64,000 nt of DNA from Gammaproteobacteria bacterium (GCA_030832825.1 JAURIJ010000002.1:62001-126000); one strand, 5' to 3'. Counted from the first letter of the stretch, positions 21,584-31,307 are shown. The notes: generated by a model from the letters alone, not told the origin. Made by a program: numbers and translations.

Positions 21584-21835
21584 ATGTTGGACAGAATCGC
21601 GATCAAGCTGATTACCGTCTACCAGTTCACCTTGAGCCTGCTGATTGGCCGCCAGTGCCGCTTCTATCCCAGTTGTTCTCACTACACTCAGGAAGCCATC
21701 GAGAAACATGGCCTGCTCCGCGGTGTTCAGCTGGGCACAAGACGAATCCTGAAATGCCACCCCTGGCACGAGGGGGGCATAGACCTCGTGCCAGACAATC
21801 CACATTCCACAGAACCCTCCAGGTCACCGAGATAG
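21584..21835 (+). CDS. yidD: Membrane protein insertion efficiency factor YidD
   Basis: YidD is a small inner-surface membrane-associated protein that aids insertion by YidC. The 83-residue protein has the invariant CRFYPSCSHYTQEAI motif near residues 25-39 and CHPWHEGGIDLVP near 58. It abuts rnpA with no gap and lies 12 bases before yidC. Confidence 0.96.
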   Translation: MLDRIAIKLITVYQFTLSLLIGRQCRFYPSCSHYTQEAIEKHGLLRGVQLGTRRILKCHPWHEGGIDLVPDNPHSTEPSRSPR

Positions 21836-21847
21836 CACTCTAAGAAA

Positions 21848-23527
21848 ATGGAATCCCTCAAATACTTCCTGATTGGCGGCCTTGCGGTCGTGTCCTACAT
21901 GCTCTTGCTCGCCTGGCAACAGGACTACCCGAGTGTTCCTGCGACTGAAGCAGTAAGCCAGGCAGCTGCGCAAATCACTGTGAGCGATCTGCCGGCAGCA
22001 CCCGCTCAGACTGGCACCGCCGTCAGCGATGTGCCGAGCATTGCTGGGAGCGCATCGGTGCAACCGGTCGCGAGCGCGAACGCACGCATTCAAGTGACGA
22101 CCGACGTACTGAATGTGACACTGGACCGCAATGGTGGCGACATCATCGAAGTGACTCTGCCGCAATACAAACGTCAGATCGATGTGGATAACGATCCCTT
22201 TGTGCTGCTCGAGAACAGCGCTCAACGAGTCTATGTTTCCAAAAGTGGACTTGTCGGTCGAAACGGCATCGACAGCACCAGCAGAGCGGTCTACCAAGCG
22301 AGTTCAAACTCCTACTCGCTGGCAGACTCAGCCAGCAGCATCAATATCGATCTCACTCATGTGACTTCCGACGGCGTGCAGGTCACCAAACGCTATACCT
22401 TTGAGCGCGGCAGCTATCTGGTCAAGTTGAGCTATATCATCAACAACACAAGCAGCAATGTCTGGCAAGCCAATCTGTTTGGACAGATCAACAGAACCAC
22501 GTTCCCCGACCCCAGCAGCGTGGGTGGCGTCGGCATGTCTTCGTTTCTTGGATTTGCCGCCACCTCCGTCGATGATCCTTATTACAAGGTCGAGTTTGCT
22601 GACGTCGATGCAGGCATCACCCCTCATCAACTCACTGGTGGCTGGATTGCCATGAGCCAGCATTATTTCCTTTCTGCGTGGATTCCCTCCGCAGATGCGA
22701 TGAACACGTTCTCCATGCGCAGAAGTCCGCAGAATGCTTCCGAGTACATTGCGGGTTTCACTGGTCCTGAATTCTCCGTGGCGCCTGGCAGCACTGTCAC
22801 TCAGGAAGCCTCCATTTACGCAGGGCCGAAGGATCAATATGTATTGCGAGACATTTCGCCCAACCTTGATCTGACGATCGACTACGGCTGGCTCTGGTTC
22901 GTGGCCCAGCCTATCTACTGGCTCCTCACAAGAATCAACGAACTGGTAGGAAACTACGGCTGGTCGATCGTGCTGCTGACGTTGACGGTCAAGGGCCTGT
23001 TCTACAAGCTCTCGGCAACGAGCTATCGCTCCATGGCCAATATGCGTCGCGTCATGCCCAAGATGGCGCAGCTGAAAGAGCGATACGGCGATGACAAGAT
23101 GAAGTTGCAGAAGGCCACCATGGAGCTCTACCAGAAGGAGAAGATCAATCCCTTCGGAGGCTGTCTGCCCATGCTCGTGCAGATGCCTGTCTTCATTGCG
23201 CTGTACTGGGTTCTGCTCGAAAGCGTTGAATTACGTCAGGCACCTTTCATGCTCTGGATCAATGATCTTTCTGTGATGGATCCCTATTTCATACTGCCTT
23301 TGCTCATGGGCGTATCCATGTATGCTCAATCACTGCTGAGCCCTGCGCCTGCAGATCCCATGCAAGCGAAGATCATGCGCTTCATGCCAGTGGTGATGAC
23401 CATATTCTTCCTCTGGTTCCCTGCAGGTCTGGTGCTGTACTGGCTGTGCAACAGCGTGCTCGGCATCCTTCAGCAGTGGTACATAACTCGCAAGATCGAC
23501 AAGGAATACGAGGCCAAGAAAGCCTGA
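21848..23527 (+). CDS. yidC: Membrane protein insertase YidC
   Basis: YidC inserts and folds inner-membrane proteins, alone or with SecYEG; the Foc subunit of ATP synthase (encoded at 31.1 kb) is a classic substrate. The 559-residue protein has an N-terminal membrane anchor (about 5-22), a large periplasmic beta domain (to about 340), and a C-terminal five-helix core with [21 protein letters not shown]. Length fits the gram-negative form. Confidence 0.97.
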   Translation: MESLKYFLIGGLAVVSYMLLLAWQQDYPSVPATEAVSQAAAQITVSDLPAAPAQTGTAVSDVPSIAGSASVQPVASANARIQVTTDVLNVTLDRNGGDIIEVTLPQYKRQIDVDNDPFVLLENSAQRVYVSKSGLVGRNGIDSTSRAVYQASSNSYSLADSASSINIDLTHVTSDGVQVTKRYTFERGSYLVKLSYIINNTSSNVWQANLFGQINRTTFPDPSSVGGVGMSSFLGFAATSVDDPYYKVEFADVDAGITPHQLTGGWIAMSQHYFLSAWIPSADAMNTFSMRRSPQNASEYIAGFTGPEFSVAPGSTVTQEASIYAGPKDQYVLRDISPNLDLTIDYGWLWFVAQPIYWLLTRINELVGNYGWSIVLLTLTVKGLFYKLSATSYRSMANMRRVMPKMAQLKERYGDDKMKLQKATMELYQKEKINPFGGCLPMLVQMPVFIALYWVLLESVELRQAPFMLWINDLSVMDPYFILPLLMGVSMYAQSLLSPAPADPMQAKIMRFMPVVMTIFFLWFPAGLVLYWLCNSVLGILQQWYITRKIDKEYEAKKA

Positions 23528-23534
23528 CACCGAC

Positions 23535-24938
23535 ATGTCGTTCGTTCTAGATAGCGACACCATATGTGCCATAGCGACTCCTCCGGGGAAGAGCGGCATT
23601 GGTGTCGTTAGAGTATCGGGGCCTCTCAGCAGGCAGATCGCAGAACGAATCCTCGGCTTCAATCCCACTCCACGCCATGCGCATTACTGCTCCTTCAATG
23701 ACAAGAGCAATACTGCCATCGATCAAGGCATTGCTCTCTTTTTCTCTGCGCCGCACTCATTCACCGGAGAGGACATTCTGGAGCTCCAGGGTCACGGCGG
23801 CTATTTCGTCCTGGATTCGCTGCTCAAGAATATCCTTGCACATGGGGCGAGAATGGCTCGACCAGGCGAATTTACAGAACGTGCATTCCTCAACGGGAAG
23901 CTTGACCTCGCTCAGGCAGAAGCGATTGCCGATCTAATTGAATCCTCCAGCGCGCAGGCTGCTCGAAGCGCGATTCGTACACTGCAAGGAGAATTTTCAC
24001 GACTCGTCAGAGAACTCTCTGAATCAATTGTCAGCTTGCGCGTCTACATCGAAGCAGCGATCGATTTCGCCGATGAGGAAATCGACTTTCTGACAGAGGG
24101 AAACACGCTTGCAAAACTTTCAGCGATACAACGCAGCATGGAGGATATCTTCAGCAAGGCGAAACAGGGCGCCTTGTTGCAGGAAGGAATGTCAGTGGTG
24201 ATCGCCGGCAAACCCAATGCCGGCAAATCGAGCCTTCTCAATGCTCTTGCTGAAAAGGACGCTGCGATCGTCACCGACATCGCAGGAACCACTCGCGACA
24301 CCTTGCGCGAGCACTTGAACATAGACGGCATGCCCCTGCATGTCACCGACACTGCAGGTCTGCGAGAAAGCGTCGATCCTGTTGAGCAAGAAGGCATACG
24401 ACGTGCACTGGAAGCCATCGACAAGGCGGACAGGATTCTCCTGGTGGTCGATTCCCGAAATGACTCTCTGAATACGTCCAGGTTGAAAGAGTATCTTCAT
24501 CAGATGGGTCCGTTCTTCAGGGAGAAATCCATGGATATGGCTCGCATCACCATCATCCGCAACAAAATCGACCTCCAGGAGCAGACACCACGACTGGTGC
24601 TCGAAACGATTGCTGGTGACCAACAGCTTGTCAACATTCATCTGTCAGCCAAGAAAGGGCAGGGGATCTCGTTGCTGCGTGATCATCTCAAGCAGTGCAT
24701 GGGCTATCAGTCATCGGAGGAGGGCAGCTTCACGGCGCGCAGGCGTCACCTGGAAGCTCTGGAGGCGACGCGACAGCATCTGCAGAACGCCTGGCAACAA
24801 TTGTCGATCGGCATGGCCCCGGAGCTCGTGGCTGAAGATCTGCGCCAGGCACACACGAGCCTAGGCGAGATCACTGGCGAATTCACTGTCGACGACCTGC
24901 TCGGACGCATATTCTCAAGCTTTTGCATCGGCAAGTGA
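23535..24938 (+). CDS. mnmE: tRNA modification GTPase MnmE
   Basis: MnmE works with MnmG to add the carboxymethylaminomethyl group to wobble U34 of several tRNAs. The 467-residue protein has the N-terminal tetrahydrofolate-binding domain ([21 protein letters not shown]), a G domain with [14 protein letters not shown] near residue 222, [14 protein letters not shown] and NKID, and the C-terminal FCIGK with its conserved Cys. It lies 7 bases after yidC. Its partner mnmG follows after a 381-base AT-rich gap. Confidence 0.97.
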   Translation: MSFVLDSDTICAIATPPGKSGIGVVRVSGPLSRQIAERILGFNPTPRHAHYCSFNDKSNTAIDQGIALFFSAPHSFTGEDILELQGHGGYFVLDSLLKNILAHGARMARPGEFTERAFLNGKLDLAQAEAIADLIESSSAQAARSAIRTLQGEFSRLVRELSESIVSLRVYIEAAIDFADEEIDFLTEGNTLAKLSAIQRSMEDIFSKAKQGALLQEGMSVVIAGKPNAGKSSLLNALAEKDAAIVTDIAGTTRDTLREHLNIDGMPLHVTDTAGLRESVDPVEQEGIRRALEAIDKADRILLVVDSRNDSLNTSRLKEYLHQMGPFFREKSMDMARITIIRNKIDLQEQTPRLVLETIAGDQQLVNIHLSAKKGQGISLLRDHLKQCMGYQSSEEGSFTARRRHLEALEATRQHLQNAWQQLSIGMAPELVAEDLRQAHTSLGEITGEFTVDDLLGRIFSSFCIGK

Positions 24939-24974
24939 TCCTGTGCATGACATTGAGGATTGCAGCGGGAAAAC

Positions 24975-24997
24975 CCCTGAACAAATCCCTGAACAAA
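24975..24997 (+). repeat. Tandem direct repeat of an 11-base unit
   Basis: CCCTGAACAAA occurs at 24975-24985 and again at 24987-24997, a 12-base period, just upstream of the DnaA-box-like sequences in the mnmE-mnmG gap. Function unknown. Confidence 0.7.
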
Positions 24998-25031
24998 ATG
25001 GACTTTCAATTGCCTGTGGAAAACCGGCTTC

Positions 25032-25040
25032 CTTATTCAC
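25032..25040 (+). promoter_or_regulatory. DnaA box (TTATNCACA consensus)
   Basis: TTATTCACA fits the relaxed DnaA consensus exactly. A weaker TTTTCCACA on the minus strand lies at 25015-25023. Confidence 0.6.
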
Positions 25041-25124
25041 AGGCTGCCAAAGGGTTGCGAAGAGCTTCAACAAAGCCTATCAACGCTTTTATATATTCTT
25101 AACGCCATGATTTTAATGAATTAA

Positions 25125-25140
25125 ACCTGCTTGCTAACAG
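25125..25140 (-). repeat. 16-base element shared by both origin-like gaps, copy 2
   Basis: ACCTGCTTGCTAACAG is the exact reverse complement of 20838-20853. A shared 9-base TTAAAATCA also occurs near both copies (20742-20750 plus strand; 25108-25116 minus strand). Confidence 0.85.
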
Positions 25141-25274
25141 AAACAGGCGTTACCATCATCAGTAACTTCATCTATATCTCTACTCTATACATACATGTAT
25201 AAAAGTATTCCTTGATTTGTTGACAACCTGAAAACGCGCGGAATTTTTCCGCTTCAATTTTGAAGTTCTGGGCT

Positions 25275-25280
25275 TATACT
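25275..25280 (+). promoter_or_regulatory. Probable -10 box of the mnmG promoter
   Basis: TATACT, 40 bases before the mnmG start. The -35 side is weak (TTCAAT at 25253-25258, 16-base spacing), so the call rests on the -10 and its place. Confidence 0.4.
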
Positions 25281-25319
25281 GTCCGGCCCCTGTTCCCGGG
25301 CTCACTCTTCGGATTCATC

Positions 25320-27230
25320 ATGATCTTCTCGAAAACATACGACGTCATAGTGGTAGGTGGTGGCCATGCAGGCACCGAGGCAGCGCTTGCTGCTGCCCGC
25401 ATGGGTGTTCGTACCTTGTTGATCACGCACAATATCGAGACTCTCGGCCAGATGTCCTGCAACCCGGCGATCGGTGGAATTGGCAAGACCCACCTCGTCA
25501 AGGAGATCGATGCGCTGGGCGGGGCCATGGCATGGGCTACTGATCGAGCCGGCATCCAGTTCCGCATCCTGAACAGCAGCAAGGGACCTGCCGTGCGTGC
25601 CACGCGGGCACAGGCTGACCGTGCGCTCTACAAGGCCGCCATTCGAGGCCTTCTGGAGAGCCAGCCGAATCTGGACATCTTCCAGCAGGCTGTTGACGAC
25701 CTGGTGGTCGAGAACGGCAAGGTGGCGGGCGTCGTCACGCAAATGGGCCTGCGCTTCAATGCAGGCCGCGTTGTTCTCACCGCTGGCACCTTCCTCGGTG
25801 GCAAGATCCACATCGGTCTGGAAAACAGTTCTGGCGGACGAGCCGGCGATCCGCCCTCGATTGCCCTGGCCAAACGCCTGCGAGAGCTGCCCTTCAACGT
25901 AGGGCGTCTCAAGACAGGGACTCCCCCCCGAATTGACGCCCGCTCAGTGGATTTTTCCGTGATGGAGCCGCAGGGTGGCGATACGCCGACTCCCGTGATG
26001 TCTTACCTCGGCAGCGCTGACGATCATCCGCGTCAGGTCAATTGCTACATCACTAGCACCAATGAACGCTGCCACGAGATCATTCGGGGTGGACTCGACA
26101 GATCGCCCATGTATACCGGCGTCATCGAAGGACTGGGGCCGCGCTATTGCCCCTCCATCGAGGACAAGGTGATGCGCTTCGCCGACAAGACATCCCATCA
26201 GGTGTTCGTCGAACCGGAAGGGCTCAACACGCATGAACTGTATCCGAATGGCATCTCTACCAGTCTGCCTTTCGATGTGCAGCTTGCGCTGGTTCGTCAG
26301 ATCAAGGGTTTCGAGAATGCGCACATCACGCGCCCGGGCTATGCGATCGAATATGACTTCTTCGACCCGCGCGATCTGCATTACTCGCTGGAAACACGTT
26401 TCATCGCAGGTCTTTACTTCGCCGGTCAGATCAACGGCACGACAGGATACGAAGAGGCTGCCGCACAAGGTCTGCTGGCCGGCCTGAATGCCGCCCTTGC
26501 AGCACATGGCAAGCCCGCCTGGTGTCCTCGTCGTGACGAAGCCTACATCGGTGTGCTTGTCGACGATCTCATCAGCCTCGGCACCAATGAGCCCTATCGC
26601 ATGTTCACCAGTCGTGCCGAATATCGGCTCATGCTGCGCGAGGACAATGCCGATCTGCGTCTGACCAGCATCGGACGTGATCTCGGTCTGGTCAGTGATG
26701 CGCGCTGGAATCAGTTCAATCGCAAGCGCGATGCCATCGACAAGGAGCTTGCCAGACTGCGAAGCGTCTGGGTTCAGCCAGCTTCGGAGAATGCCGAGCG
26801 CATCAATACCATGCTCGAAAAGCCCATGTCCCGTGAATACAGCCTTGCAGATCTGCTGGCGCGGCCTGAGGTCAGTTACGACAGACTGCTGACGGCAGCC
26901 GCCGAGGAACAGCCGGCTGACGACGTCTCGGTGGAAACCGCGCGACAGATCCGCGAGCAGGTCGAGATCCATATCAAGTACCAGGGCTACATCGATCGTC
27001 AGGAAGAGGACATCCAGAAGCTCAAGCGTCAGGAAAGCACCGAACTCCCGGAAGACTTCGACTATTCGCAGATGCAGGGGCTCTCCAATGAGCTGAAGCA
27101 GAAACTGCAGAGGACACGACCGGAAACCATTGCGCGAGCCAGCCGCATTCCCGGCATGACACCTGCTGCCATTTCGCTGTTACTGATCTACCTCAAGAAA
27201 TACGACGCGGCGCGCAAGAAGTCCGCCTGA
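25320..27230 (+). CDS. mnmG: tRNA uridine 5-carboxymethylaminomethyl modification enzyme MnmG (GidA)
   Basis: MnmG is the FAD subunit of the MnmEG complex acting on wobble uridine. The 636-residue protein begins with the FAD-binding motif [21 protein letters not shown], has [22 protein letters not shown] near residue 45, the catalytic-loop [11 protein letters not shown] and [10 protein letters not shown] regions, and a helical C-terminus. I used ATG at 25320, which gives the normal N-terminus. rsmG follows 19 bases later. Confidence 0.97.
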   Translation: MIFSKTYDVIVVGGGHAGTEAALAAARMGVRTLLITHNIETLGQMSCNPAIGGIGKTHLVKEIDALGGAMAWATDRAGIQFRILNSSKGPAVRATRAQADRALYKAAIRGLLESQPNLDIFQQAVDDLVVENGKVAGVVTQMGLRFNAGRVVLTAGTFLGGKIHIGLENSSGGRAGDPPSIALAKRLRELPFNVGRLKTGTPPRIDARSVDFSVMEPQGGDTPTPVMSYLGSADDHPRQVNCYITSTNERCHEIIRGGLDRSPMYTGVIEGLGPRYCPSIEDKVMRFADKTSHQVFVEPEGLNTHELYPNGISTSLPFDVQLALVRQIKGFENAHITRPGYAIEYDFFDPRDLHYSLETRFIAGLYFAGQINGTTGYEEAAAQGLLAGLNAALAAHGKPAWCPRRDEAYIGVLVDDLISLGTNEPYRMFTSRAEYRLMLREDNADLRLTSIGRDLGLVSDARWNQFNRKRDAIDKELARLRSVWVQPASENAERINTMLEKPMSREYSLADLLARPEVSYDRLLTAAAEEQPADDVSVETARQIREQVEIHIKYQGYIDRQEEDIQKLKRQESTELPEDFDYSQMQGLSNELKQKLQRTRPETIARASRIPGMTPAAISLLLIYLKKYDAARKKSA

Positions 27231-27249
27231 AGGGAGCATCCTGCGGGAC

Positions 27250-27912
27250 ATGGAGCAATCGGCATCTGGATACCGCAGTGGGCTGTGTGATGGATTGGCA
27301 CAGCTCGAACTGTCACTGAGCGAGTTTCAGCAGGACCAGATGCTGAGCTACCTTGATCTGCTGTTCAAGTGGAACCGCAGCTTCAATCTTTCCGGTGTCC
27401 GCGACATGTCGCAAATGCTTTCCAGGCATCTGCTTGACAGCCTGAGTCTGGCCCCGCTGCTGACCGGTCAGTGCATTCTCGATGTCGGAACGGGGCCGGG
27501 ATTGCCCGGCATTCCCCTAGCGATCTGTTTCCCTGAAAAGCGGTTCATCCTGCTGGACAGCAATGGCAAGAAGACGCGGTTTGTCTTTCAGGCGAAACTG
27601 CAGCTTGGCCTGAAGAACGTGGATGTCCACCATGGTCGTATCGAGTCATTCAAGGAAACCTGTTGGGTGGATACCATCGTATCGAGAGCCTTCTCCTCGT
27701 TGGTGGAAATGGTCACTCTGACTCAGCATCTGTTGCTGGCGAGCGGTGTGAGTGAGCCACGAAGAGTACTGGCCATGAAAGGCCAGCTGCCAGCCGACGA
27801 ACTGGCATCACTGCCCTCCTGGATAGCGCCGGGAAGAGTGTTAAGTGTCAGCGTTCCAGGCTGTGACGGTGAGCGTCACATAGTAGAATTGCTGGTAAAG
27901 AATCCGGAGTAA
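27250..27912 (+). CDS. rsmG: 16S rRNA (guanine-527-N7)-methyltransferase RsmG (GidB)
   Basis: RsmG methylates N7 of G527 in 16S rRNA. The 220-residue protein has NRSFNLSGVRD near residue 40, HLLDSLSLAPLL, the SAM-binding ILDVGTGPGLPGIPLAI near 76 and VSRAFSSLVEMV near 141. It lies between mnmG and parA, the conserved gidA-gidB-parAB order. Confidence 0.97.
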   Translation: MEQSASGYRSGLCDGLAQLELSLSEFQQDQMLSYLDLLFKWNRSFNLSGVRDMSQMLSRHLLDSLSLAPLLTGQCILDVGTGPGLPGIPLAICFPEKRFILLDSNGKKTRFVFQAKLQLGLKNVDVHHGRIESFKETCWVDTIVSRAFSSLVEMVTLTQHLLLASGVSEPRRVLAMKGQLPADELASLPSWIAPGRVLSVSVPGCDGERHIVELLVKNPE

Positions 27913-27919
27913 TCGCGAA

Positions 27920-28702
27920 TTGGCCAAAATCATTGCAATTGCTAATCAGAAGGGCGGCGTTGGCAAAACCACAACCTCTGTTAATCTTGCCGCCTCTCTG
28001 CGCGCCACGAAGCGTCGTGTGTTGCTGATCGACCTGGATCCGCAGGGCAATGCGACCATGGGCAGCGGCATCAACAAGAGCGACCTCGCTCTGTCGGTCT
28101 ACGAAGTGTTGATGGGTGAAGCCACGCTGGAGGAAGCCATCGTGACCTCGGCGGCCGGAGTCGACATCCTTCCGGCCAATGGCGACCTGACAGCCGCCGA
28201 AGTGACCCTGCTGCAGCAAGACGGGGCAGAGGACAGGCTTCGATCGCTTGTGGCGAGCGTCGATGAACTCTACGACTTCATCGTGATCGACTGCCCGCCG
28301 TCGCTGAACATGCTGACGGTCAATGCGCTGGTGGCGGCGCAGGGCGTGATCATCCCGATGCAATGTGAATACTATGCGCTGGAAGGACTGTCGGCACTGG
28401 TCGATACCATCCAAGCAATCGGTGCCGCCTTGAACCCTGCGCTGCAAATCGAGGGCATTCTGCGAACGATGTACGATCCGCGCAGCAAGCTGACGCTGGA
28501 GGTCTCCAACCAGCTCTTCTCCCATTTCGGCGACAAGGTCTACAGGACCGTCGTGCCACGAAACATCCGACTGGCAGAAGCGCCGAGCTTTGGCATGCCT
28601 GTTCTGCAATACGACAGGCAATCGCGTGGCGCAGTGGCGTATCTTGCCTTGGCAGGTGAAATGCTGAGACGTCAGGAACAGGCGCAGCAAGCGCTCCATT
28701 AG
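27920..28702 (+). CDS. parA: Chromosome partitioning ATPase ParA (Soj)
   Basis: ParA is the Walker-type ATPase that moves ParB-parS complexes toward the cell poles. The 260-residue protein has the deviant Walker A KGGVGKTTTSVNLAASL from residue 11, DLDPQGNATMGSG and DCPPSLNMLTVNAL. The start is TTG at 27920 with GGAG about 10 bases upstream; it gives the family MAKIIAIANQKGG start. parB follows after 37 bases. Confidence 0.97.
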   Translation: MAKIIAIANQKGGVGKTTTSVNLAASLRATKRRVLLIDLDPQGNATMGSGINKSDLALSVYEVLMGEATLEEAIVTSAAGVDILPANGDLTAAEVTLLQQDGAEDRLRSLVASVDELYDFIVIDCPPSLNMLTVNALVAAQGVIIPMQCEYYALEGLSALVDTIQAIGAALNPALQIEGILRTMYDPRSKLTLEVSNQLFSHFGDKVYRTVVPRNIRLAEAPSFGMPVLQYDRQSRGAVAYLALAGEMLRRQEQAQQALH

Positions 28703-28739
28703 GGCATCCACTTTCTGAATTCAGACGAACGGAACTAAG

Positions 28740-29636
28740 ATGACGACCAAGAAGAAACTGGGAAGGGGACTTGATGCACTGCTCAACGCGGGGAAGAGCC
28801 AGTCTGCTGGCGCGAAGCCAAAGGCCGGCGCCAGTCAGCCATTGCCCGCCGAAAAGGATGGTGACCTGCGCAATATTCCGATTGAGCTGATCCAGCGTGG
28901 TAAGTACCAGCCTCGCACTGACATGCACGAGGAAGCCCTGCAGGAGCTGGCGAGCTCCATCCGCGCACAAGGGGTGATGCAGCCGATCGTTGTACGTCCA
29001 GTCTCTGATACGCGCTACGAGATCATCGCGGGCGAACGTCGCTGGCGAGCCAGCCAGATTGCAGGATTGGACACCATTCCTGCCATCATCAAGCCGGTGT
29101 CCGATGAGTCCGCCATAGCCATGGCACTGATCGAGAACATCCAGCGCGAGAACCTCAATCCGATCGAAGAAGCCATGGCCCTGAAACGGCTCCAGGAAGA
29201 ATTCGAGCTGACGCAACAGGAAGTGGCCGACGCTGTTGGCAAATCCCGTGCAACGGTCACCAATCTGCTGCGCCTCATTGCACTCAACCCGGATGTGCGG
29301 CTGATGCTTGAACACGGCGATATCGAAATGGGGCACGCACGCGCTCTGCTGCCACTGTCCGACCCTCAGCAAAGCGAGGCGGCGAAACTGGTTGCAGGCA
29401 AGGGCTTTTCGGTCCGACAGACAGAGTCACTCGTTCGTCGCATGCTCGCTTCTCCACAGCTCAAACCTGGCGCTGAACTTGTGGGCGATCCGGACATCCG
29501 ACGTCTGGAAGAACAGCTCTCGGAAACCCTTGGGGCTCGCGTGCAGATCCAGCATACCTCAAGCGGTGCGGGCAAATTGACATTGAAATACAACAGCCTG
29601 GATGAATTAGACGGGATCCTCGCGCACATCAAGTGA
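28740..29636 (+). CDS. parB: Chromosome partitioning protein ParB (Spo0J)
   Basis: ParB is the CTP-dependent clamp that loads at parS and spreads along DNA. The 298-residue protein has an N-terminal GRGLDALL ParA-contacting motif, the CTP-binding domain with ELIQRGKYQPRTDM and GERRWRASQIAGL, the ENIQRENLNPIEEA segment, and a helix-turn-helix near residues 155-180 with TQQEVADAVGKSRATVTNLLRL. Two matching parS sites are in recF about 11-12 kb away. Confidence 0.97.
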   Translation: MTTKKKLGRGLDALLNAGKSQSAGAKPKAGASQPLPAEKDGDLRNIPIELIQRGKYQPRTDMHEEALQELASSIRAQGVMQPIVVRPVSDTRYEIIAGERRWRASQIAGLDTIPAIIKPVSDESAIAMALIENIQRENLNPIEEAMALKRLQEEFELTQQEVADAVGKSRATVTNLLRLIALNPDVRLMLEHGDIEMGHARALLPLSDPQQSEAAKLVAGKGFSVRQTESLVRRMLASPQLKPGAELVGDPDIRRLEEQLSETLGARVQIQHTSSGAGKLTLKYNSLDELDGILAHIK

Positions 29637-29649
29637 CGGACAGGTGAGG

Positions 29650-29678
29650 TTGCTTAAGAAGAGCAAACCCCCTATACT
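29650..29678 (+). promoter_or_regulatory. Sigma70 promoter of the atp operon
   Basis: TTGCTT (29650-29655) and TATACT (29673-29678) are separated by exactly 17 bases. Transcription should begin near 29685, just 14 bases after parB plus promoter elements and 6 bases before an ATG at 29691. It is the best promoter match in the window and lies at the head of the ATP synthase genes. Confidence 0.7.
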
Positions 29679-29693
29679 CGCACTGGATAAATG

Positions 29694-29722
29694 AAAGCGA
29701 AAGCGAAAGCGAAAGCGAAAGC
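29694..29722 (+). repeat. Hexamer repeat AAAGCG, 4.8 copies
   Basis: Four full AAAGCG units plus AAAGC follow an ATG at 29691, within the predicted 5' end of the atp transcript. In that frame the repeat encodes alternating Lys-Ala; the frame runs to a stop at 29885 and overlaps the atpI start in a different frame. Confidence 0.85.
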
Positions 29723-29757
29723 ATTGGCGTGGACGTCAATGGACAAGAAACAAAAAC

Positions 29758-30153
29758 GTGCCAACCATAAAAGCTCCTCCCATCTACAAGATAATTGCCA
29801 GTCAGTTCATCGCTGTTGGTGTAATCGCAGCAGTTGGATATGCGACTCTGGGTTGGACAAGTGCTTACTCGCTACTCTTGGGTAGTTTAATTTGTGCGGT
29901 GCCGAATGCGTACTTCACGATCAAGGCATTTCAATACAGAGGCGCAAGGGCAGCACAAAAAATAGTTAGAGCCTTCTACTATGGTGAGTCGGTCAAACTC
30001 TTTTTGATGTGCGCCGGGTTTGCCTTGAGCTTCAAATTTGTCAGGCCCCTGAACCCTGCCGAATTGTTTTCTGGTTTCGTGGTGACATATTTGACAGGTT
30101 TGCTGGTTCTTGTTGCGTTACAAAGTGGATTCAGCAGAAACAACAACTCATAA
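29758..30153 (+). CDS. atpI: ATP synthase protein I
   Basis: AtpI is a small membrane protein that helps c-ring assembly and is not part of the finished enzyme. The 131-residue protein has four hydrophobic segments (about 10-30, 34-50, 78-96, 103-124). The start is GTG at 29758, without a clear Shine-Dalgarno sequence; there is no upstream in-frame ATG, and the frame is closed by a stop at 29692. It is the first gene of the operon, 22 bases before atpB. Confidence 0.85.
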   Translation: MPTIKAPPIYKIIASQFIAVGVIAAVGYATLGWTSAYSLLLGSLICAVPNAYFTIKAFQYRGARAAQKIVRAFYYGESVKLFLMCAGFALSFKFVRPLNPAELFSGFVVTYLTGLLVLVALQSGFSRNNNS

Positions 30154-30175
30154 ATTACTTTCAAAAGTCTAGTTC

Positions 30176-31012
30176 ATGGCAAATTCTCAAGAAACCGCGC
30201 AGACAGCATCTGAATACGTACAGCACCACCTCGGATTCCTCACATTTGGTCAAAAGAATGACGGCACATGGGGTTTCGCACACTCCATCGAAGAAGCCGC
30301 GGACATGGGTTTCTGGGCGATCAACGTGGATACAATGATGATTTCCCTCCTGCTTGGCACCTTCTTCTTGGGGCTCTTCCGCTACTGCATCAAGAGCGCC
30401 ACTGCGAGCAAACCGGGTGGGCTACAGAACTTCCTCGAAATCATCGTCGAGATGGTACAGAGCAACGTCAAGAACAGCTTTTCCTCCAAGAATCAATTGA
30501 TCGGCCCGCTGGCCCTGACCATCTTCTGCTGGATCTTCCTGATGAATGCCATGGATCTGATTCCTGTGGACTGGATCCCCCTGCTGGCACAGACCGTCGC
30601 CGGCGACCCACACCTTTATTTCAAGGCCGTTCCCACCACTGACCTGAACATTACGCTGGGCTTCTCCATCAGCGTGTTCTTCCTGATGATCTACTACAGC
30701 GTGAAGATCAAGGGTCTGGGCGGTTTCCTTGGCGAGTTCGCCTTCCACCCCTTCGGCAAGTGGGCACTACCGCTGAACCTGATTCTCGAACTTCCCGGAT
30801 TCCTCGCAAAGCCCGTTTCTCTCGCTCTGCGGCTATACGGCAATTTCTTTGCCGGCGAAGTGATCTTCCTAGTGATTGCTCTGGTTGGCTACTGGCAACT
30901 TCCGCTGCACTTCGGATGGGCAGTGTTCCACATTCTGGTGGTCACGCTACAGGCCTATCTGTTCATGATGCTGACAATCGCCTATCTGAACCAAGCACAC
31001 ACGCACCACTGA
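30176..31012 (+). CDS. atpB: ATP synthase F0 subunit a
   Basis: Subunit a forms the proton half-channels against the c ring. The 278-residue membrane protein contains LPLNLILELPGFLAKPVSLALRLYGNFFAGE, with the essential Arg in the SLALRLYGN helix (about residue 216), and MNAMDLIPVDWIP earlier. The length is close to E. coli (271). It follows atpI by 22 bases. Confidence 0.97.
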   Translation: MANSQETAQTASEYVQHHLGFLTFGQKNDGTWGFAHSIEEAADMGFWAINVDTMMISLLLGTFFLGLFRYCIKSATASKPGGLQNFLEIIVEMVQSNVKNSFSSKNQLIGPLALTIFCWIFLMNAMDLIPVDWIPLLAQTVAGDPHLYFKAVPTTDLNITLGFSISVFFLMIYYSVKIKGLGGFLGEFAFHPFGKWALPLNLILELPGFLAKPVSLALRLYGNFFAGEVIFLVIALVGYWQLPLHFGWAVFHILVVTLQAYLFMMLTIAYLNQAHTHH

Positions 31013-31064
31013 ATTAACGCTTCACTCAAAACCGTAAATCCCTAGTAAATTTTGGAGAGAAAAC

Positions 31065-31307
31065 ATGGAAACTGTACAGGCTTTTTCATTAATCGCTGCT
31101 GCTATCATCTTCGGCATCTGTGGTGCTGGGACTGCAGTTGGCTTCGGTAGTCTCGGCGGCAAGCTGATCGAGAGTTCGGCTCGACAGCCGGAACTTGCTC
31201 CGAAACTGCAGACCCAGTTCTTCCTGGTGGCAGCGTTCGTGGACGTGATCTCCATCATTGGTGTAGGTATGGCGTTCCTGTTCATTTTCGCGAACCCTTT
31301 CCTTTGA
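31065..31307 (+). CDS. atpE: ATP synthase F0 subunit c
   Basis: The 80-residue hairpin protein builds the rotating c ring. It has two membrane helices, the polar loop RQPE (residues 40-43) and the proton-carrying Asp60 in FVDVISIIGVGMA. The residues around Asp60 fit a proton rather than sodium enzyme (no Gln/Glu Na+ pattern in helix 1). Start ATG 31065 has GGAGAG upstream. Confidence 0.97.
   Translation: METVQAFSLIAAAIIFGICGAGTAVGFGSLGGKLIESSARQPELAPKLQTQFFLVAAFVDVISIIGVGMAFLFIFANPFL

Larger units (their letters stand above)
24939..25319. other. AT-rich mnmE-mnmG gap, second origin-like region and mnmG leader
   Basis: This 381-base gap has no gene. It contains one consensus DnaA box (TTATTCACA, 25032-25040), a one-mismatch box on the minus strand (25015-25023), a tandem direct repeat at 24975-24997, AT-rich stretches around 25085-25125 and 25165-25215, the inverted copy of the 16-base element, a small GC hairpin at 25238-25252 and the mnmG promoter -10. 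In E. coli oriC is next to mnmG, so the region may be a relic or auxiliary origin. Confidence 0.55.

Noticed and set aside
25238-25252. GCGGAA-TTT-TTCCGC hairpin as an mnmE terminator
   Set aside because: The stem is only 6 base pairs with a 3-base loop, 300 bases from mnmE, and no clean T run follows. It may be a minor mnmG leader structure.
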